64,000 nucleotides of DNA. Source: Mycobacterium shinjukuense (lineage in GTDB: Bacteria; Actinomycetota; Actinomycetes; Mycobacteriales; Mycobacteriaceae). The stretch is from positions 4,340,001 through 4,404,000 of the forward strand of contig NZ_AP022575.1 in the NCBI RefSeq assembly GCF_010730055.1, read 5' to 3'. Below, one piece after another: positions 15,940 through 24,472 of this stretch; the first letter of the stretch is position 1; the number at the start of each line of letters is the position of its first letter. Position numbers and translations under genes: made by a program. A model generated the notes under the pieces. The model saw only the letters and a list, made by a program, of their open reading frames with translations. It did not search any database and had not been told where the DNA came from.

Positions 15940-17067
15940 CTACCGGTCGGCGTCCGTGTAGCGGATCACGCCGCGAATGTTCTTGCCGTCCAGCATGTCC
16001 TGGTAGCCGTCGTTGATCTGTTCCAGCCGGTATTGACGGGTGATCATGTCGTCCAGGTTGAGCTTGCCCGCCTTGTACATCGACAACAACTGCGGAATGT
16101 CATGACGCGGGTTGCCGCCGCCGAAGATGGTTCCCTGCAGGTTCTTCTGCAGCATGGACAGCATGAACAGGTTCAGCGTCACTTGGGTGTCGAGCATGCT
16201 GCCAATCGCCGTCACGACGCAGGTTCCGTTCTTGGCGGTAAGCGTCAGGTAGCTGTCGATATCTTTGCCCTTGAGATCGCCGACCGTGACGATCACCTTC
16301 TTGGCCATTCGGCCTTCGGTGACTTGCCCCATGCCCATCGTTGCCGCTTCGATGTCGGGGTAGACATGGGTGGCGCCGAACTTGAGCGCCTGGTCTCGCT
16401 TCCACTCGACCGGCTCGATGACGAAGATGTAGCGGGCGCCGGCGGCGACCGCGCCCTGCAGGGCCGCCATCCCGACCCCGCCGACGCCGATGATCGCGAC
16501 GTCTTGACCCGGCCGGATGTCCGCGGAGCGGGTGGCCGAACCATAGCCGGTGGTCACCCCGCAGCCGACCAGGCAGGCGACCTCGAACGGGATCGACGGA
16601 TCGATCTTCACCACCGAGGTCTTGTGCACCACCATGTACGGCGAGAAGGTGCCCAGCAACGTCATCGGGTAGACGTTTTGGCCGCGGGCCTGGATGCGGA
16701 ATGTGCCGTCGCTGACCGCCGCGCCGGCCAGCAGCCCTGCCCCCAGGTCGCACAGGTTGCGCATCCCGGCCTCACATGACGGACACCGCCCACAGGATGG
16801 AATGAACGACAACACGACGTGGTCGCCGGGAACGATGTCTTCCACTCCGGGTCCAACCTCGGTGACGATGCCGGCACCCTCGTGTCCGCCCAGGACGGGA
16901 AAGCCCGCCATCGGAATCCCACCGGTCACGAGCTTGTGGTCGGAGTTGCACATGCCCGCCGCTTCCATCTGAATCTTGACCTCGTCCTTGACGGGGTCAC
17001 CGATGTCGATCTCCTCCACCGACCACGGCTGGTTGAACTCCCAGATCAGAGCGCCTTTTGTCTTCAC
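15940..17067 (-). CDS. adhB: Zinc-type alcohol dehydrogenase, NDMA-dependent type
   Basis: 375 residues, the same length as Mtb AdhB (Rv0761c). Catalytic zinc ligands are C40 and H62-E63 (LGGHEGAG). Four structural zinc cysteines lie at 92, 95, 98 and 106 (SCGRCPSCEAGMRNLC). The NAD-binding GVGGVGMAALQGA fold lies near residue 195. The family oxidises primary alcohols with tightly bound nicotinamide. It is part of the leftward cyp51 locus but is separated from the SnoaL-like gene upstream by 149 bp, where a separate promoter could lie. Confidence 0.93.
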   Translation of the reverse strand: MKTKGALIWEFNQPWSVEEIDIGDPVKDEVKIQMEAAGMCNSDHKLVTGGIPMAGFPVLGGHEGAGIVTEVGPGVEDIVPGDHVVLSFIPSCGRCPSCEAGMRNLCDLGAGLLAGAAVSDGTFRIQARGQNVYPMTLLGTFSPYMVVHKTSVVKIDPSIPFEVACLVGCGVTTGYGSATRSADIRPGQDVAIIGVGGVGMAALQGAVAAGARYIFVIEPVEWKRDQALKFGATHVYPDIEAATMGMGQVTEGRMAKKVIVTVGDLKGKDIDSYLTLTAKNGTCVVTAIGSMLDTQVTLNLFMLSMLQKNLQGTIFGGGNPRHDIPQLLSMYKAGKLNLDDMITRQYRLEQINDGYQDMLDGKNIRGVIRYTDADR

Positions 17068-17216
17068 GTTGGATCGGACCCCATTTCACCGTTGAATTGA
17101 GCTGAGCTGCCCGACTCCGTCCGGCAGCGGTGGTGACGAATGCCACCGACACTCCCTGTCGCGTCAGCATAGCGCGTCCAACAAAACAAATGCTTGGTTG
17201 GCTGGTTGCGGGCGCC

Positions 17217-17774
17217 TCACCAGAGCGGGACCGGGGCCTTGCCGAGCGGGTAGTAGCCCGGTATCGCCTCGCCGGATGCGCCCCTTGCGAAGCCGCGTTC
17301 GATGCGGTTGCGCATGCCCGCCGACAGCTTGCCGGCCTTGATCAACTCCTGGTAAAGCGCCGACACGTGGCCGAAGTCGAAGAAGTCGCGCTGCCAGCTC
17401 CATTTCCCGCCGCCGGCGTAGCGAAACCAGCTGCCGCCGATGCCGTACACCTCCCACTGGGTGCCGTCGGCGTCGGTGGCGACCTGCTTCCAGAACCCGA
17501 CCACCTCGCCGATCTTGTCGTCGATGACGACCCGCTGGTACGGGTAACGCCAGCCCTGCAGGCCCGCCATCTCCTGGCCGAGCGCGATGTCACGGATCTC
17601 GTCGATCCCGACGCACATCACGTCCTGCGTGGGCCCGATGTTCCAGCCGTAGGTGGCATCGTCGGTATAGAAGTCGGCGAGCACCGTCCAATCCCCGCTC
17701 CGCTCGGCGTCCTGGTTGGCTTGCAACCAGCGCCGCACCACGTCTTCCAGCTCCGAGCGGGGGAATGCGGTCAC
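17217..17774 (-). CDS. SnoaL-like protein of the cyp51 operon (Rv0762c-type)
   Basis: 185 residues from a GTG at 17774, preceded by AGGAGA. It has an NTF2/SnoaL-type fold: VRRWLQANQDAERSGDWTVLADFYTDDATYGW, then WRYPYQRVVIDD and WEVYGIGGSWFRYAG. Corresponds to Rv0762c of the Mtb cyp51 cluster. It follows the ferredoxin stop by one base, so it is in the same operon. Function unknown; the fold is common among small-molecule isomerases and hydratases, and lipid or steroid context is inferred from neighbours. Confidence 0.88.
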   Translation of the reverse strand: MTAFPRSELEDVVRRWLQANQDAERSGDWTVLADFYTDDATYGWNIGPTQDVMCVGIDEIRDIALGQEMAGLQGWRYPYQRVVIDDKIGEVVGFWKQVATDADGTQWEVYGIGGSWFRYAGGGKWSWQRDFFDFGHVSALYQELIKAGKLSAGMRNRIERGFARGASGEAIPGYYPLGKAPVPLW

Positions 17775-17775
17775 G

Positions 17776-17982
17776 TCAATCTCCTGTTTCTCGGATGGAC
17801 AACGCTCGCGTGGGGCAGGCCCGCACGGCCTGCTCGATCTGCCGGCGGGCGTGCGGGGGCGGCTCGGCATCGATGATGTCCACCTGGCCGCGTTTGGGCA
17901 CCCGGAAATAGTCGGGCGCCTCCAGCTCGCACATCGCATGTCCCTGGCACAAATCCAGGTCGACCTGCACCCGGTAACCCAT
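17776..17982 (-). CDS. [3Fe-4S] ferredoxin, partner of CYP51
   Basis: 68 residues, the same length as Mtb Rv0763c. The cluster ligands are C12, C18 and C56 (LCQGHAMC...ACP). The position of the usual second cysteine is taken by H15, the mark of the mycobacterial P450 [3Fe-4S] ferredoxins. It sits between cyp51 (two bases upstream) and the SnoaL-like gene. In Mtb this ferredoxin delivers electrons to CYP51. The ATG at 17982 is the only start giving the family N-terminus MGYRV. Confidence 0.95.
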   Translation of the reverse strand: MGYRVQVDLDLCQGHAMCELEAPDYFRVPKRGQVDIIDAEPPPHARRQIEQAVRACPTRALSIRETGD

Positions 17983-17984
17983 CG

Positions 17985-19346
17985 TTACCGTCCCGTCTTG
18001 GTCCTCTTGCGGTAGCGCACCCGGGCCGGCTGGGCCAGCTGCACCACCATCTTGGAATGATCGTTGCGGTAGCTGTCCGGCGGTTGCGCCATCGCAAACG
18101 CGTACTCGCGCAACAGCACCGAGAAGATCGCCTTGATCTGCATGGTGGCGAACGCCGCGCCCACGCACCGATGCCGGCCGGCGCCGAACGGAATCCACGT
18201 CCAGCGGTTGACCAGATCCTCTTGGCGGGGCTCCGCATAGCGTTGCGGCAGGAACTCGTCGGGGTCGGGGAAATCCTCGGGGATCCGGTTGGAGATCGCC
18301 GGTGAGGCCGCCACCAAATCGCCCACATGGATCGGATGGCCTTGCAGCTGGAACTCACGCTTGGCGACCCGCATCAGGATGATCAGCGGCGGGTGCAGCC
18401 GCAGCGTCTCCTTCAGCACGTTCTCCAGCCGCGGAATCTGGCGCAGCGCGTGGAAACTCACCGGCTGACCGTCGGCGTAGAGCGCGTCGAGCTCGTTGAT
18501 CACCGCGTCGTATTCGGCGGGGTGGCGCAGCAACTCGATCAGGGTCCACGACGCGGTGCCCGAGCTGGTGTGGTGTCCGGCGAACATCATCGAGATGAAC
18601 ATGCCGGTGATCTCGTCGGCCGAGAACCGAGGATTGCCGTGGTCATCGGTGACGGTGATGAGCACGTCGAGCATGTCCCGCTCGTGCTTGTCCGCCGGGG
18701 GGTTGGCGATCCGGTTGTTCATGATGCCTCCGACCAGCGCGACCAATCCCTTGCGGGCCTGGTCGCGGCGGCGGAAGCTCTCGATCGGCAGGTAGGGGTC
18801 GACGTAGGCCAGCGGGTCGGTGCCGCGCTCCAGCTCGTGGTAGAGCCTGGCGAATCGCCCGTCGAGTTGGTCGCGGAACTTCTTGCCGATCAGGCACGCC
18901 GAGGAGGTGTAGATGGTCAACTCGGCGAAGAAATCCAGCAGGTCGATCTCGCCGGCTTGGCCCCAGTCGGCGATCATCCGCCGGACCTGGTCCTCGATGG
19001 TGACGGCGTGGCCCTTCATATGCTCGCCGCGCAGCGCGGCGTTGTGCAGCATCTCCTTGCGCCGCTCCGGGCTGGCGTCAAACACCACGCCCTTGCCGAA
19101 GATCGGCGTCATGAACGGGTAGGCCTCGGCCTGGTCCAGCTCGTCGTCGCCGGCGCGGAAGAAGAACTCGTTGGCCTGTGCGCCCGAGAGCAACACCACG
19201 TGCTTGCCGGCCAGTTGGAAGGTGCCGACGTCACCGCATTCGTCGCGGGTGCGCCGCATCAGCCCGATCGGATCGGCGCGGAATTCCTCGAGGTGGCCGT
19301 GTTTGCCTTGCCCACCGGAAACTCGTGGAACGGCAACAACACTCAT
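17985..19346 (-). CDS. cyp51: Sterol 14-alpha-demethylase, cytochrome P450 51
   Basis: 453 residues. The heme-binding loop is FGAGRHRC(394)VGAAFA, with the cysteine at the same number as in Mtb CYP51. The I-helix motif is MFAGHHTSSGTASW, and the K-helix ExxR is in LKETLRLHPP. Substrate-recognition blocks EAYPFMTPIFGKGVVFD and RRKEMLHNAALRGEHMKGH are intact. Catalyses oxidative removal of the sterol 14-methyl group, although mycobacteria lack a complete sterol pathway. The start ATG overlaps the upstream SDR stop by four bases, and the ferredoxin follows two bases after the stop. Target of azole drugs. Confidence 0.97.
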   Translation of the reverse strand: MSVVAVPRVSGGQGKHGHLEEFRADPIGLMRRTRDECGDVGTFQLAGKHVVLLSGAQANEFFFRAGDDELDQAEAYPFMTPIFGKGVVFDASPERRKEMLHNAALRGEHMKGHAVTIEDQVRRMIADWGQAGEIDLLDFFAELTIYTSSACLIGKKFRDQLDGRFARLYHELERGTDPLAYVDPYLPIESFRRRDQARKGLVALVGGIMNNRIANPPADKHERDMLDVLITVTDDHGNPRFSADEITGMFISMMFAGHHTSSGTASWTLIELLRHPAEYDAVINELDALYADGQPVSFHALRQIPRLENVLKETLRLHPPLIILMRVAKREFQLQGHPIHVGDLVAASPAISNRIPEDFPDPDEFLPQRYAEPRQEDLVNRWTWIPFGAGRHRCVGAAFATMQIKAIFSVLLREYAFAMAQPPDSYRNDHSKMVVQLAQPARVRYRKRTKTGR

Positions 19347-20230
19347 TGGTCGGGCATCCCCTCATCGCGTGGGCTGGATTGCTCGGCTCCTTCCCCAGGC
19401 GTTTCGTCCGGCATCGTCGCCTCACCCAGTGAAAGCCTCTGACGAATTTCGGGCGCGTCCGCCAGCGGCGCCTCGGGCTGGACTTCCATGTTCACCACGA
19501 TTGAGCCGCGCGGGGTTTCGGCGACAAACGCGATGGCGCGGGCGACGTCTGTGGGGCGCAGGAAGTAGCTGTGCCGGGCCTGACCCCACTTCGCCCAGTC
19601 CTGCAGCATTGGGCCGACTTGTTCGGCGGACAGCTGCCAGCCCATCCCGGTCAGCGTGGGCCCCGGATGGATGATCGACGCGCGAACACCGGTGCCCTCG
19701 AGCTCCATCTGCAGATTGGTCACCATGGCCACCAGCCCGGCCTTGGCCGCGCCGTAAGCGCCCATGTGTGGCCGTTGGCGCAGGGCCACATCCGACCCGA
19801 CGAAGATGACATCGCCGCGCCGGCGCGCCACCATGTCCGGCAGCACCGCGGTGGCCAGCCGGTTGGCGCCGATCAGATGTATCTGGACCTGCTCGAGGAA
19901 GGCGTCGGTGCTGATCTCGTGCAGCCGTCCCGGGAGCATGTCCCCCGCACCGGACACCAGCAACTCGATCTCGCCCAGTGCGTCGATGGATTGTGCCACA
20001 AACGCTTTCACCGACACCGCATCGGTGACATCGAGCGGGAAGGCCACCGCCTCGCCACCGTCGGCGCGGATCTTGTGCACCACTTCGGCCAACTTGTCCA
20101 CGCGTCTGGCCCCCAGCGCAACCGGGAATCCCCGGCCGGCCAGCTCGGTGGCGGTGGCCGCGCCGATGCCGGACGACGCACCCGCGACGATCGCGGGACG
20201 CCGGGCCGGATGAGGCTCGAAGCGGGGCAT
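19343..20230 (-). CDS. SDR family oxidoreductase (Rv0765c-type)
   Basis: 295 residues. A classical short-chain dehydrogenase: cofactor loop AGASSGIG (near 17-24), LLVSGAG for the NNAG position, Ser in VGSDVA, and YGAAKAG holding the catalytic Tyr and Lys. An arginine pair after beta-2 (GARRVDK) suggests NADP(H). The C-terminus is about 20 residues longer than I recall for the Mtb protein and is acidic and proline-rich (DETPGEGAEQSSPRDEG). It is coupled to cyp51 (4-bp overlap) and abuts the cyp123 stop with no gap. Confidence 0.92.
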   Translation of the reverse strand: MPRFEPHPARRPAIVAGASSGIGAATATELAGRGFPVALGARRVDKLAEVVHKIRADGGEAVAFPLDVTDAVSVKAFVAQSIDALGEIELLVSGAGDMLPGRLHEISTDAFLEQVQIHLIGANRLATAVLPDMVARRRGDVIFVGSDVALRQRPHMGAYGAAKAGLVAMVTNLQMELEGTGVRASIIHPGPTLTGMGWQLSAEQVGPMLQDWAKWGQARHSYFLRPTDVARAIAFVAETPRGSIVVNMEVQPEAPLADAPEIRQRLSLGEATMPDETPGEGAEQSSPRDEGMPDQ

Positions 20231-21448
20231 CTACCTGGCCTCTACGGTGACCGGCAGCTGGGCAAAGCCGCGCACATTGCTGGAATGGACGCGCACCGCG
20301 TTGTCTTCGTCCACCTGGTAGCCGCGAATCCGGCCCAACAGCTCGCCCAGCGCCACGCGAGCTTCCATTCGGGCCAGATGCGCGCCCAGGCAGAAGTGTG
20401 CGCCACTACCGAAACTGACCAGTTTCGAACCGATTTCACGGCCGATGCGGTAGTCGTCGGGGTCGTCGAACACCCTGTCGTCGCGGTTGGCCGATCCTGG
20501 CAGCAGCAACAACACCTCACCCGGGCACAGGGTGGTGTCGTACAGCGTGAGATCGTGTGAGACGGTGCGGGCCAGAATCTGGCTGGACGTGTCGTAGCGC
20601 AGAGTCTCCTCCACCCACAACGGAATCCGAGAGTGGTCGGCGAACACCCCGGCGAGCTGGTCGGGATTGCGGGCACCCCAATAAACGGCGTTGGCCAGCA
20701 GCTTGGTGGTGGTCTCGTTGCCGGCGATCACCATCAGGAACAGAAACGCCATGATCTCGTCGTCGGTGAGCTGGTCGCCGTCAATATCGGCCGCCAGCAA
20801 CGCCGACGTCAGATTGTCCGCGGGATGCTTACGGAACTGCCCGATGAGCTCCGCGTAGTAGGCCATCAGCTCGATCGACGCCTGCATCGCCGAGCGGGGC
20901 ACGTCGGCCACGCCGTCCTCGCGATGCAGCACGCCGTCGGCCAGCGCCCGCAGGCGGGCCCGGTCAGCGGCGGGAACGCCCATCAGCTCCGAGATCACGT
21001 CCATCGGTAGCTTGCCGGCGAATTCGGCCACGAAATCGAACGTGTCATGCTGCAGGGCCGAATCCAGATGAGTGCGGGCCAATTTCATTACCTGCGGCTC
21101 GAGTTCCCGGATCCGTCGTGGGGTGAACCCCTTGGACACCAAGGTGCGCATCCGCAAGTGTTCGGGGTCGTCCATGGCCAGCATCGACATCACCCGATAG
21201 GCCTCGGAAGTGCGCGACGACGGATCCAGCGACACCCCATACACATTCGACAACGAGGTGCTGTTGCGGAAACCTTGCAACACGTCGGAGTGCCGCGACA
21301 CCGCCCAGAAATTCAGCTGCTCGTTGCGGTACAGTGGGGCCTCGTCGCGCAGCCGCCGGTAGTACGGGTACGGATCTTCATGGAAGTCGTAGTCGTAGGG
21401 ATCCAGGACCAGTTCCGGATCGCCCTGGACGGGGACCTGCACGGTCAT
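20231..21448 (-). CDS. cyp123: Cytochrome P450 123
   Basis: 405 residues, close to Mtb CYP123 (402). Heme loop FGSGAHFCLGAHLARMEA; I-helix LMVIAGNETTTKLLANA; K-helix ExxR in VEETLRYD. Its substrate is not established. It overlaps the TetR stop by four bases upstream and abuts the SDR downstream, so it belongs to the same leftward operon as cyp51 and presumably uses the same ferredoxin. Confidence 0.93.
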   Translation of the reverse strand: MTVQVPVQGDPELVLDPYDYDFHEDPYPYYRRLRDEAPLYRNEQLNFWAVSRHSDVLQGFRNSTSLSNVYGVSLDPSSRTSEAYRVMSMLAMDDPEHLRMRTLVSKGFTPRRIRELEPQVMKLARTHLDSALQHDTFDFVAEFAGKLPMDVISELMGVPAADRARLRALADGVLHREDGVADVPRSAMQASIELMAYYAELIGQFRKHPADNLTSALLAADIDGDQLTDDEIMAFLFLMVIAGNETTTKLLANAVYWGARNPDQLAGVFADHSRIPLWVEETLRYDTSSQILARTVSHDLTLYDTTLCPGEVLLLLPGSANRDDRVFDDPDDYRIGREIGSKLVSFGSGAHFCLGAHLARMEARVALGELLGRIRGYQVDEDNAVRVHSSNVRGFAQLPVTVEAR

Positions 21449-22038
21449 GTCGTGTCGACTCCCGCCAGGATGAGGCTCACCACGTCGGCGAGCCGGTCAG
21501 CCATCTCGTGGTAGGTGAACGCGCCGCTGCCGGCCTGGACCAGCGCACCGAAGAAGGCCATCTCCAGGGCGGATACCGTGTTGGGGTTGGCGCCCGGCCC
21601 GATCGCCGACACGATGCGGCGATGTATTTCCGCCCCGATCCGGTCCCGCGCGGCGCACACCGCGGGGTCGGCGCCGCCGCCGAGCAACGCCGCCGTCGAC
21701 GCGGCGCCGATCTCGGGTTCGTCGGCGACCACCAACGCCAGATGCCGCAACGCCTGGTGCACCCGGGTGGACATGGGGTCGTTGACGTCGGTGAAGTACG
21801 GCACCCGCCGGACCAGGTCGAGGTAGACCTCCGCGATCAGGTGGTTCTTCGACGAGAAATAGGTGTAGGCGGTGGCGGGCGCCACCTGGGCGCGCGCCGC
21901 CACCATCCGCACGGTCAGGTCGGCATAGGAGCTTGCCCCCAGGGTCCGCAGGGTTTCCATGCCGGCCGCCAGCAGCTTGCCGAAGGTCTCCTGCTGGCGC
22001 CGGTTGCGTGCGACCGGCGCCATCACTTGACTGGACAC
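21445..22038 (-). CDS. TetR family regulator of the cyp51 locus (Rv0767c-type)
   Basis: 197 residues from a GTG at 22038. The N-terminal helix-turn-helix (about 18-65) reads ASSYADLTVRMVAARAQVAPATAYTYFSSKNHLIAEV, typical of TetR. The C-terminal helical ligand-binding region contains DPEIGAASTAALLGGGADP-type features. It is first in the leftward operon and divergent from aldA. One of two matching palindromes (GGACA-N2-TGTCC) covers its own start codon and the other lies just upstream of aldA, so autorepression plus control of the divergent operon is likely. The inducer is unknown. Confidence 0.9.
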   Translation of the reverse strand: MSSQVMAPVARNRRQQETFGKLLAAGMETLRTLGASSYADLTVRMVAARAQVAPATAYTYFSSKNHLIAEVYLDLVRRVPYFTDVNDPMSTRVHQALRHLALVVADEPEIGAASTAALLGGGADPAVCAARDRIGAEIHRRIVSAIGPGANPNTVSALEMAFFGALVQAGSGAFTYHEMADRLADVVSLILAGVDTT

Positions 22039-22044
22039 ATGTCC
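22033..22044. promoter_or_regulatory. Candidate TetR operator 1 (GGACA-CA-TGTCC)
   Basis: A 5+5 inverted repeat with 2-base spacer, extendable to TGGACA-CA-TGTCCA (22032-22045). It overlaps the regulator's GTG start codon. The same half-sites recur at 22190-22201 in front of the divergent aldA. Confidence 0.6.
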
Positions 22045-22189
22045 AGGTTAGCCGAGGGTTGCGATGCGAGGCAAGCCCGGCCGCCAAATGCCCAGTACAG
22101 AGGCGTATTGTCGCAATCGATCGAGCCGGGCCGGGATCGGACCTTGCACGGCGAACGGCCCGACGGCTATCGTGCGAGCAGGTCCTATC

Positions 22190-22201
22190 GGACAAGTGTC
22201 C
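22190..22201. promoter_or_regulatory. Candidate TetR operator 2 (GGACA-AG-TGTCC)
   Basis: Second copy of the palindrome, 31 bases before the aldA start. Same half-sites and same 2-base spacing as the copy over the regulator start, which is unlikely by chance within 160 bp of a divergent promoter region. Confidence 0.6.
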
Positions 22202-22232
22202 ATCTGATGTGGCGGATAGGCGGGAGCACGAG

Positions 22233-23702
22233 ATGGCCCTGTTGGCCGACGGCGTTAGCGCCCTGTTCATCGACGGCAAGCTGACCGAAGGTGGTGCCGG
22301 CACCTTCCCGACGATCGACCCGGCCACCGAGGAAGTGCTGGGTGTGGCCGCCGACGCCGATGCCGAGGACATGGGCCGCGCCATCGACGCCGCGCGGCGC
22401 GCGTTCGACGACACCGACTGGTCGCGCAACACCGAGCTGCGGGTGCGGTGCGTGCGCCAGCTGCGTGACGCGCTGCGACAACACCTCGAGGAACTCCGCG
22501 AGATCACCATCGCCGAGGTCGGCGCGCCGCGGATGCTCACCGCCAGCGCCCAGCTGGAAGGCCCGGTCAACGACCTGGCGTTCGCGGCCGACACCGCCGA
22601 ATCCTATGTGTGGAACCAGGATCTCGGCCGGGCGTCGCCGCTGGGCATCCCCACCCGGCGCACGCTGGCACGCGAGGCCGTCGGCGTCGTCGGCGCCATC
22701 ACCCCGTGGAACTTCCCGCACCAGATCAACCTCGCCAAGCTGGGTCTCGCGCTGGCCGCGGGCAACACCGTCGTGCTCAAGCCGGCACCCGACACGCCGT
22801 GGTGCGCGGCCGTGCTCGGGCCAATCATCGCCGAGCACACCGACTTTCCGCCCGGCGTCGTCAACATCGTCACCTCCAGCGACCACGGCCTGGGAGCGCT
22901 ATTGGCCAAAGATCCACGGGTGGACATGATGTCGTTCACCGGATCGACGGCCACCGGCCGCAGCGTGATGGCCGACGCCGCCACCACCATCAAGAAGGTC
23001 TTCCTGGAGCTGGGCGGCAAGTCGGCGTTCGTCGTGCTCGACGACGCCGACCTGGGTGCGGCCGGCGGCATTTCGGCGTTCTCGGCATGCATGCACGCCG
23101 GGCAGGGGTGCGCGATCACCACCCGGCTGCTGGTGCCGCGGGCCCGCTATGACGAGGCCGTCGCGATCGCGGCGGCCACCATGTCCGCGATCAAGCCCGG
23201 CGATCCCAACGACCCCGGAACCGTTTGCGGACCACTGATTTCGGCGCGGCAGCGAGACCGGGTGCAGGGCTACCTCGATCTGGCGATCGCCGAAGGCGGC
23301 AGCTTCGCGTGCGGCGGCGGCCGGCCGGCGGATAGGTCGGTCGGTTTTTTCATCGAGCCCACCGTGATCGCGGGCCTGGACAACGACGCCCGGCCGGCCC
23401 GGGAGGAGATCTTCGGCCCAGTGCTCACGGTGATCGCCCACGACGGCGACGACGACGCGGTGCGCATCGCCAACGACTCGCCATACGGCTTGTCGGGCAC
23501 CGTGTTTGGCGCCGATCCCGAGCGGGCCGCCGGGGTGGCGGCGCGGTTACGGGTGGGCACGGTCAACGTCAACGGTGGTGTCTGGTACTCCGCGGACGCA
23601 CCCTTCGGCGGCTACAAACAGTCCGGCATCGGCCGGGAGATGGGGCTGCTCGGATTCGAGGAGTACCTGGAAGCCAAGCTCATTGCGACCGCAGCGGGCT
23701 GA
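22233..23702 (+). CDS. aldA: NAD-dependent aldehyde dehydrogenase
   Basis: 489 residues from the ATG at 22233, the same length as Mtb AldA (Rv0768). ALDH features in order: TPWNFPHQ, FTGSTATGRSV (cofactor loop), the general-base Glu in LELGGKSA, the catalytic Cys in HAGQGCAITTR, and EEIFGPVLTV. Oxidises an unknown aldehyde to the acid, plausibly the next step after the alcohol dehydrogenase in the same locus. It leads a rightward operon with an SDR, a 3-hydroxyisobutyrate-dehydrogenase-like protein and a CMD protein. A longer frame exists upstream but runs through the regulator promoter and was rejected. Confidence 0.94.
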   Translation: MALLADGVSALFIDGKLTEGGAGTFPTIDPATEEVLGVAADADAEDMGRAIDAARRAFDDTDWSRNTELRVRCVRQLRDALRQHLEELREITIAEVGAPRMLTASAQLEGPVNDLAFAADTAESYVWNQDLGRASPLGIPTRRTLAREAVGVVGAITPWNFPHQINLAKLGLALAAGNTVVLKPAPDTPWCAAVLGPIIAEHTDFPPGVVNIVTSSDHGLGALLAKDPRVDMMSFTGSTATGRSVMADAATTIKKVFLELGGKSAFVVLDDADLGAAGGISAFSACMHAGQGCAITTRLLVPRARYDEAVAIAAATMSAIKPGDPNDPGTVCGPLISARQRDRVQGYLDLAIAEGGSFACGGGRPADRSVGFFIEPTVIAGLDNDARPAREEIFGPVLTVIAHDGDDDAVRIANDSPYGLSGTVFGADPERAAGVAARLRVGTVNVNGGVWYSADAPFGGYKQSGIGREMGLLGFEEYLEAKLIATAAG

Positions 23703-23725
23703 CCGCGCAGCGCAGGAAGGAAGCC

Positions 23726-24472
23726 ATGTTCGACAACAAGGTGGCCATCGTCACCGGAGCCGCCCGGGGCATCGGGCAGGCCTACGCCGCCGCCCTGGCC
23801 CGCGAAGGTGCCTCGGTCGTCGTCGCCGACATCGACGCCGACGGTGCCGCGGAAGTGGCCAAACAAATCGTCGCCGACGGTGGCGCGGCAATCGGAGTGG
23901 CCGTTGACGTTTCCGACGAGGAGTCGGCGAAGGCCATGGCCGACAAGGCCGTTGGTGAATTCGGCGGCATCGACTACCTGGTCAACAACGCCGCGATCTA
24001 CGGCGGCATGAAACTCGACCTGCTGCTGACCGTGCCGTGGGACTACTACAAGAGGTTCATGAGCGTCAATCACGACGGGGCACTGGTGTGCACCCGCGCG
24101 GTGTACCGGCACATGGCCAGCCGGGGAGGCGGCGCGATCGTCAACCAGTCATCGACGGCGGCGTGGCTGTATTCCAACTTCTACGGGCTGGCCAAGGTCG
24201 GCATCAACGGTCTGACGCAGCAGCTTGCCCGCGAACTGGGCGGCATGAAGATCCGGATCAACGCGATCGCGCCCGGGCCGATCGACACCGAAGCCACCCG
24301 AACCGTCGCACCCGGTGAGATTGTCAAGCACATGGTGCAAACCATTCCGCTGGCCAGGATGGGCACGCCCGAGGACCTGGTGGGCATGTGCCTGTTCCTG
24401 CTCAGCGACCAGGCCTCCTGGATCACTGGGCAGATCTTCAATGTCGATGGCGGACAGATCATCCGGTCATGA
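23726..24472 (+). CDS. SDR family oxidoreductase (Rv0769-type)
   Basis: 248 residues. Cofactor loop TGAARGIG near residue 10, VNNAA, the catalytic Ser in NQSSTAAW and Tyr-Lys in YGLAKVG, with the C-terminal WITGQIFNVDGG common in this group. Asp after beta-2 (VVADIDADG) suggests NAD(H). A GGAAGGAA ribosome binding site precedes the ATG, and the stop overlaps the next start as ATGA. Substrate unknown. Confidence 0.93.
   Translation: MFDNKVAIVTGAARGIGQAYAAALAREGASVVVADIDADGAAEVAKQIVADGGAAIGVAVDVSDEESAKAMADKAVGEFGGIDYLVNNAAIYGGMKLDLLLTVPWDYYKRFMSVNHDGALVCTRAVYRHMASRGGGAIVNQSSTAAWLYSNFYGLAKVGINGLTQQLARELGGMKIRINAIAPGPIDTEATRTVAPGEIVKHMVQTIPLARMGTPEDLVGMCLFLLSDQASWITGQIFNVDGGQIIRS

Noticed and set aside
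13863..16016. 717-codon plus-strand frame over the FadH-like gene
   Set aside because: Composition is the G/H/R/Q-rich type of an antisense shadow; the minus strand encodes clear domains.
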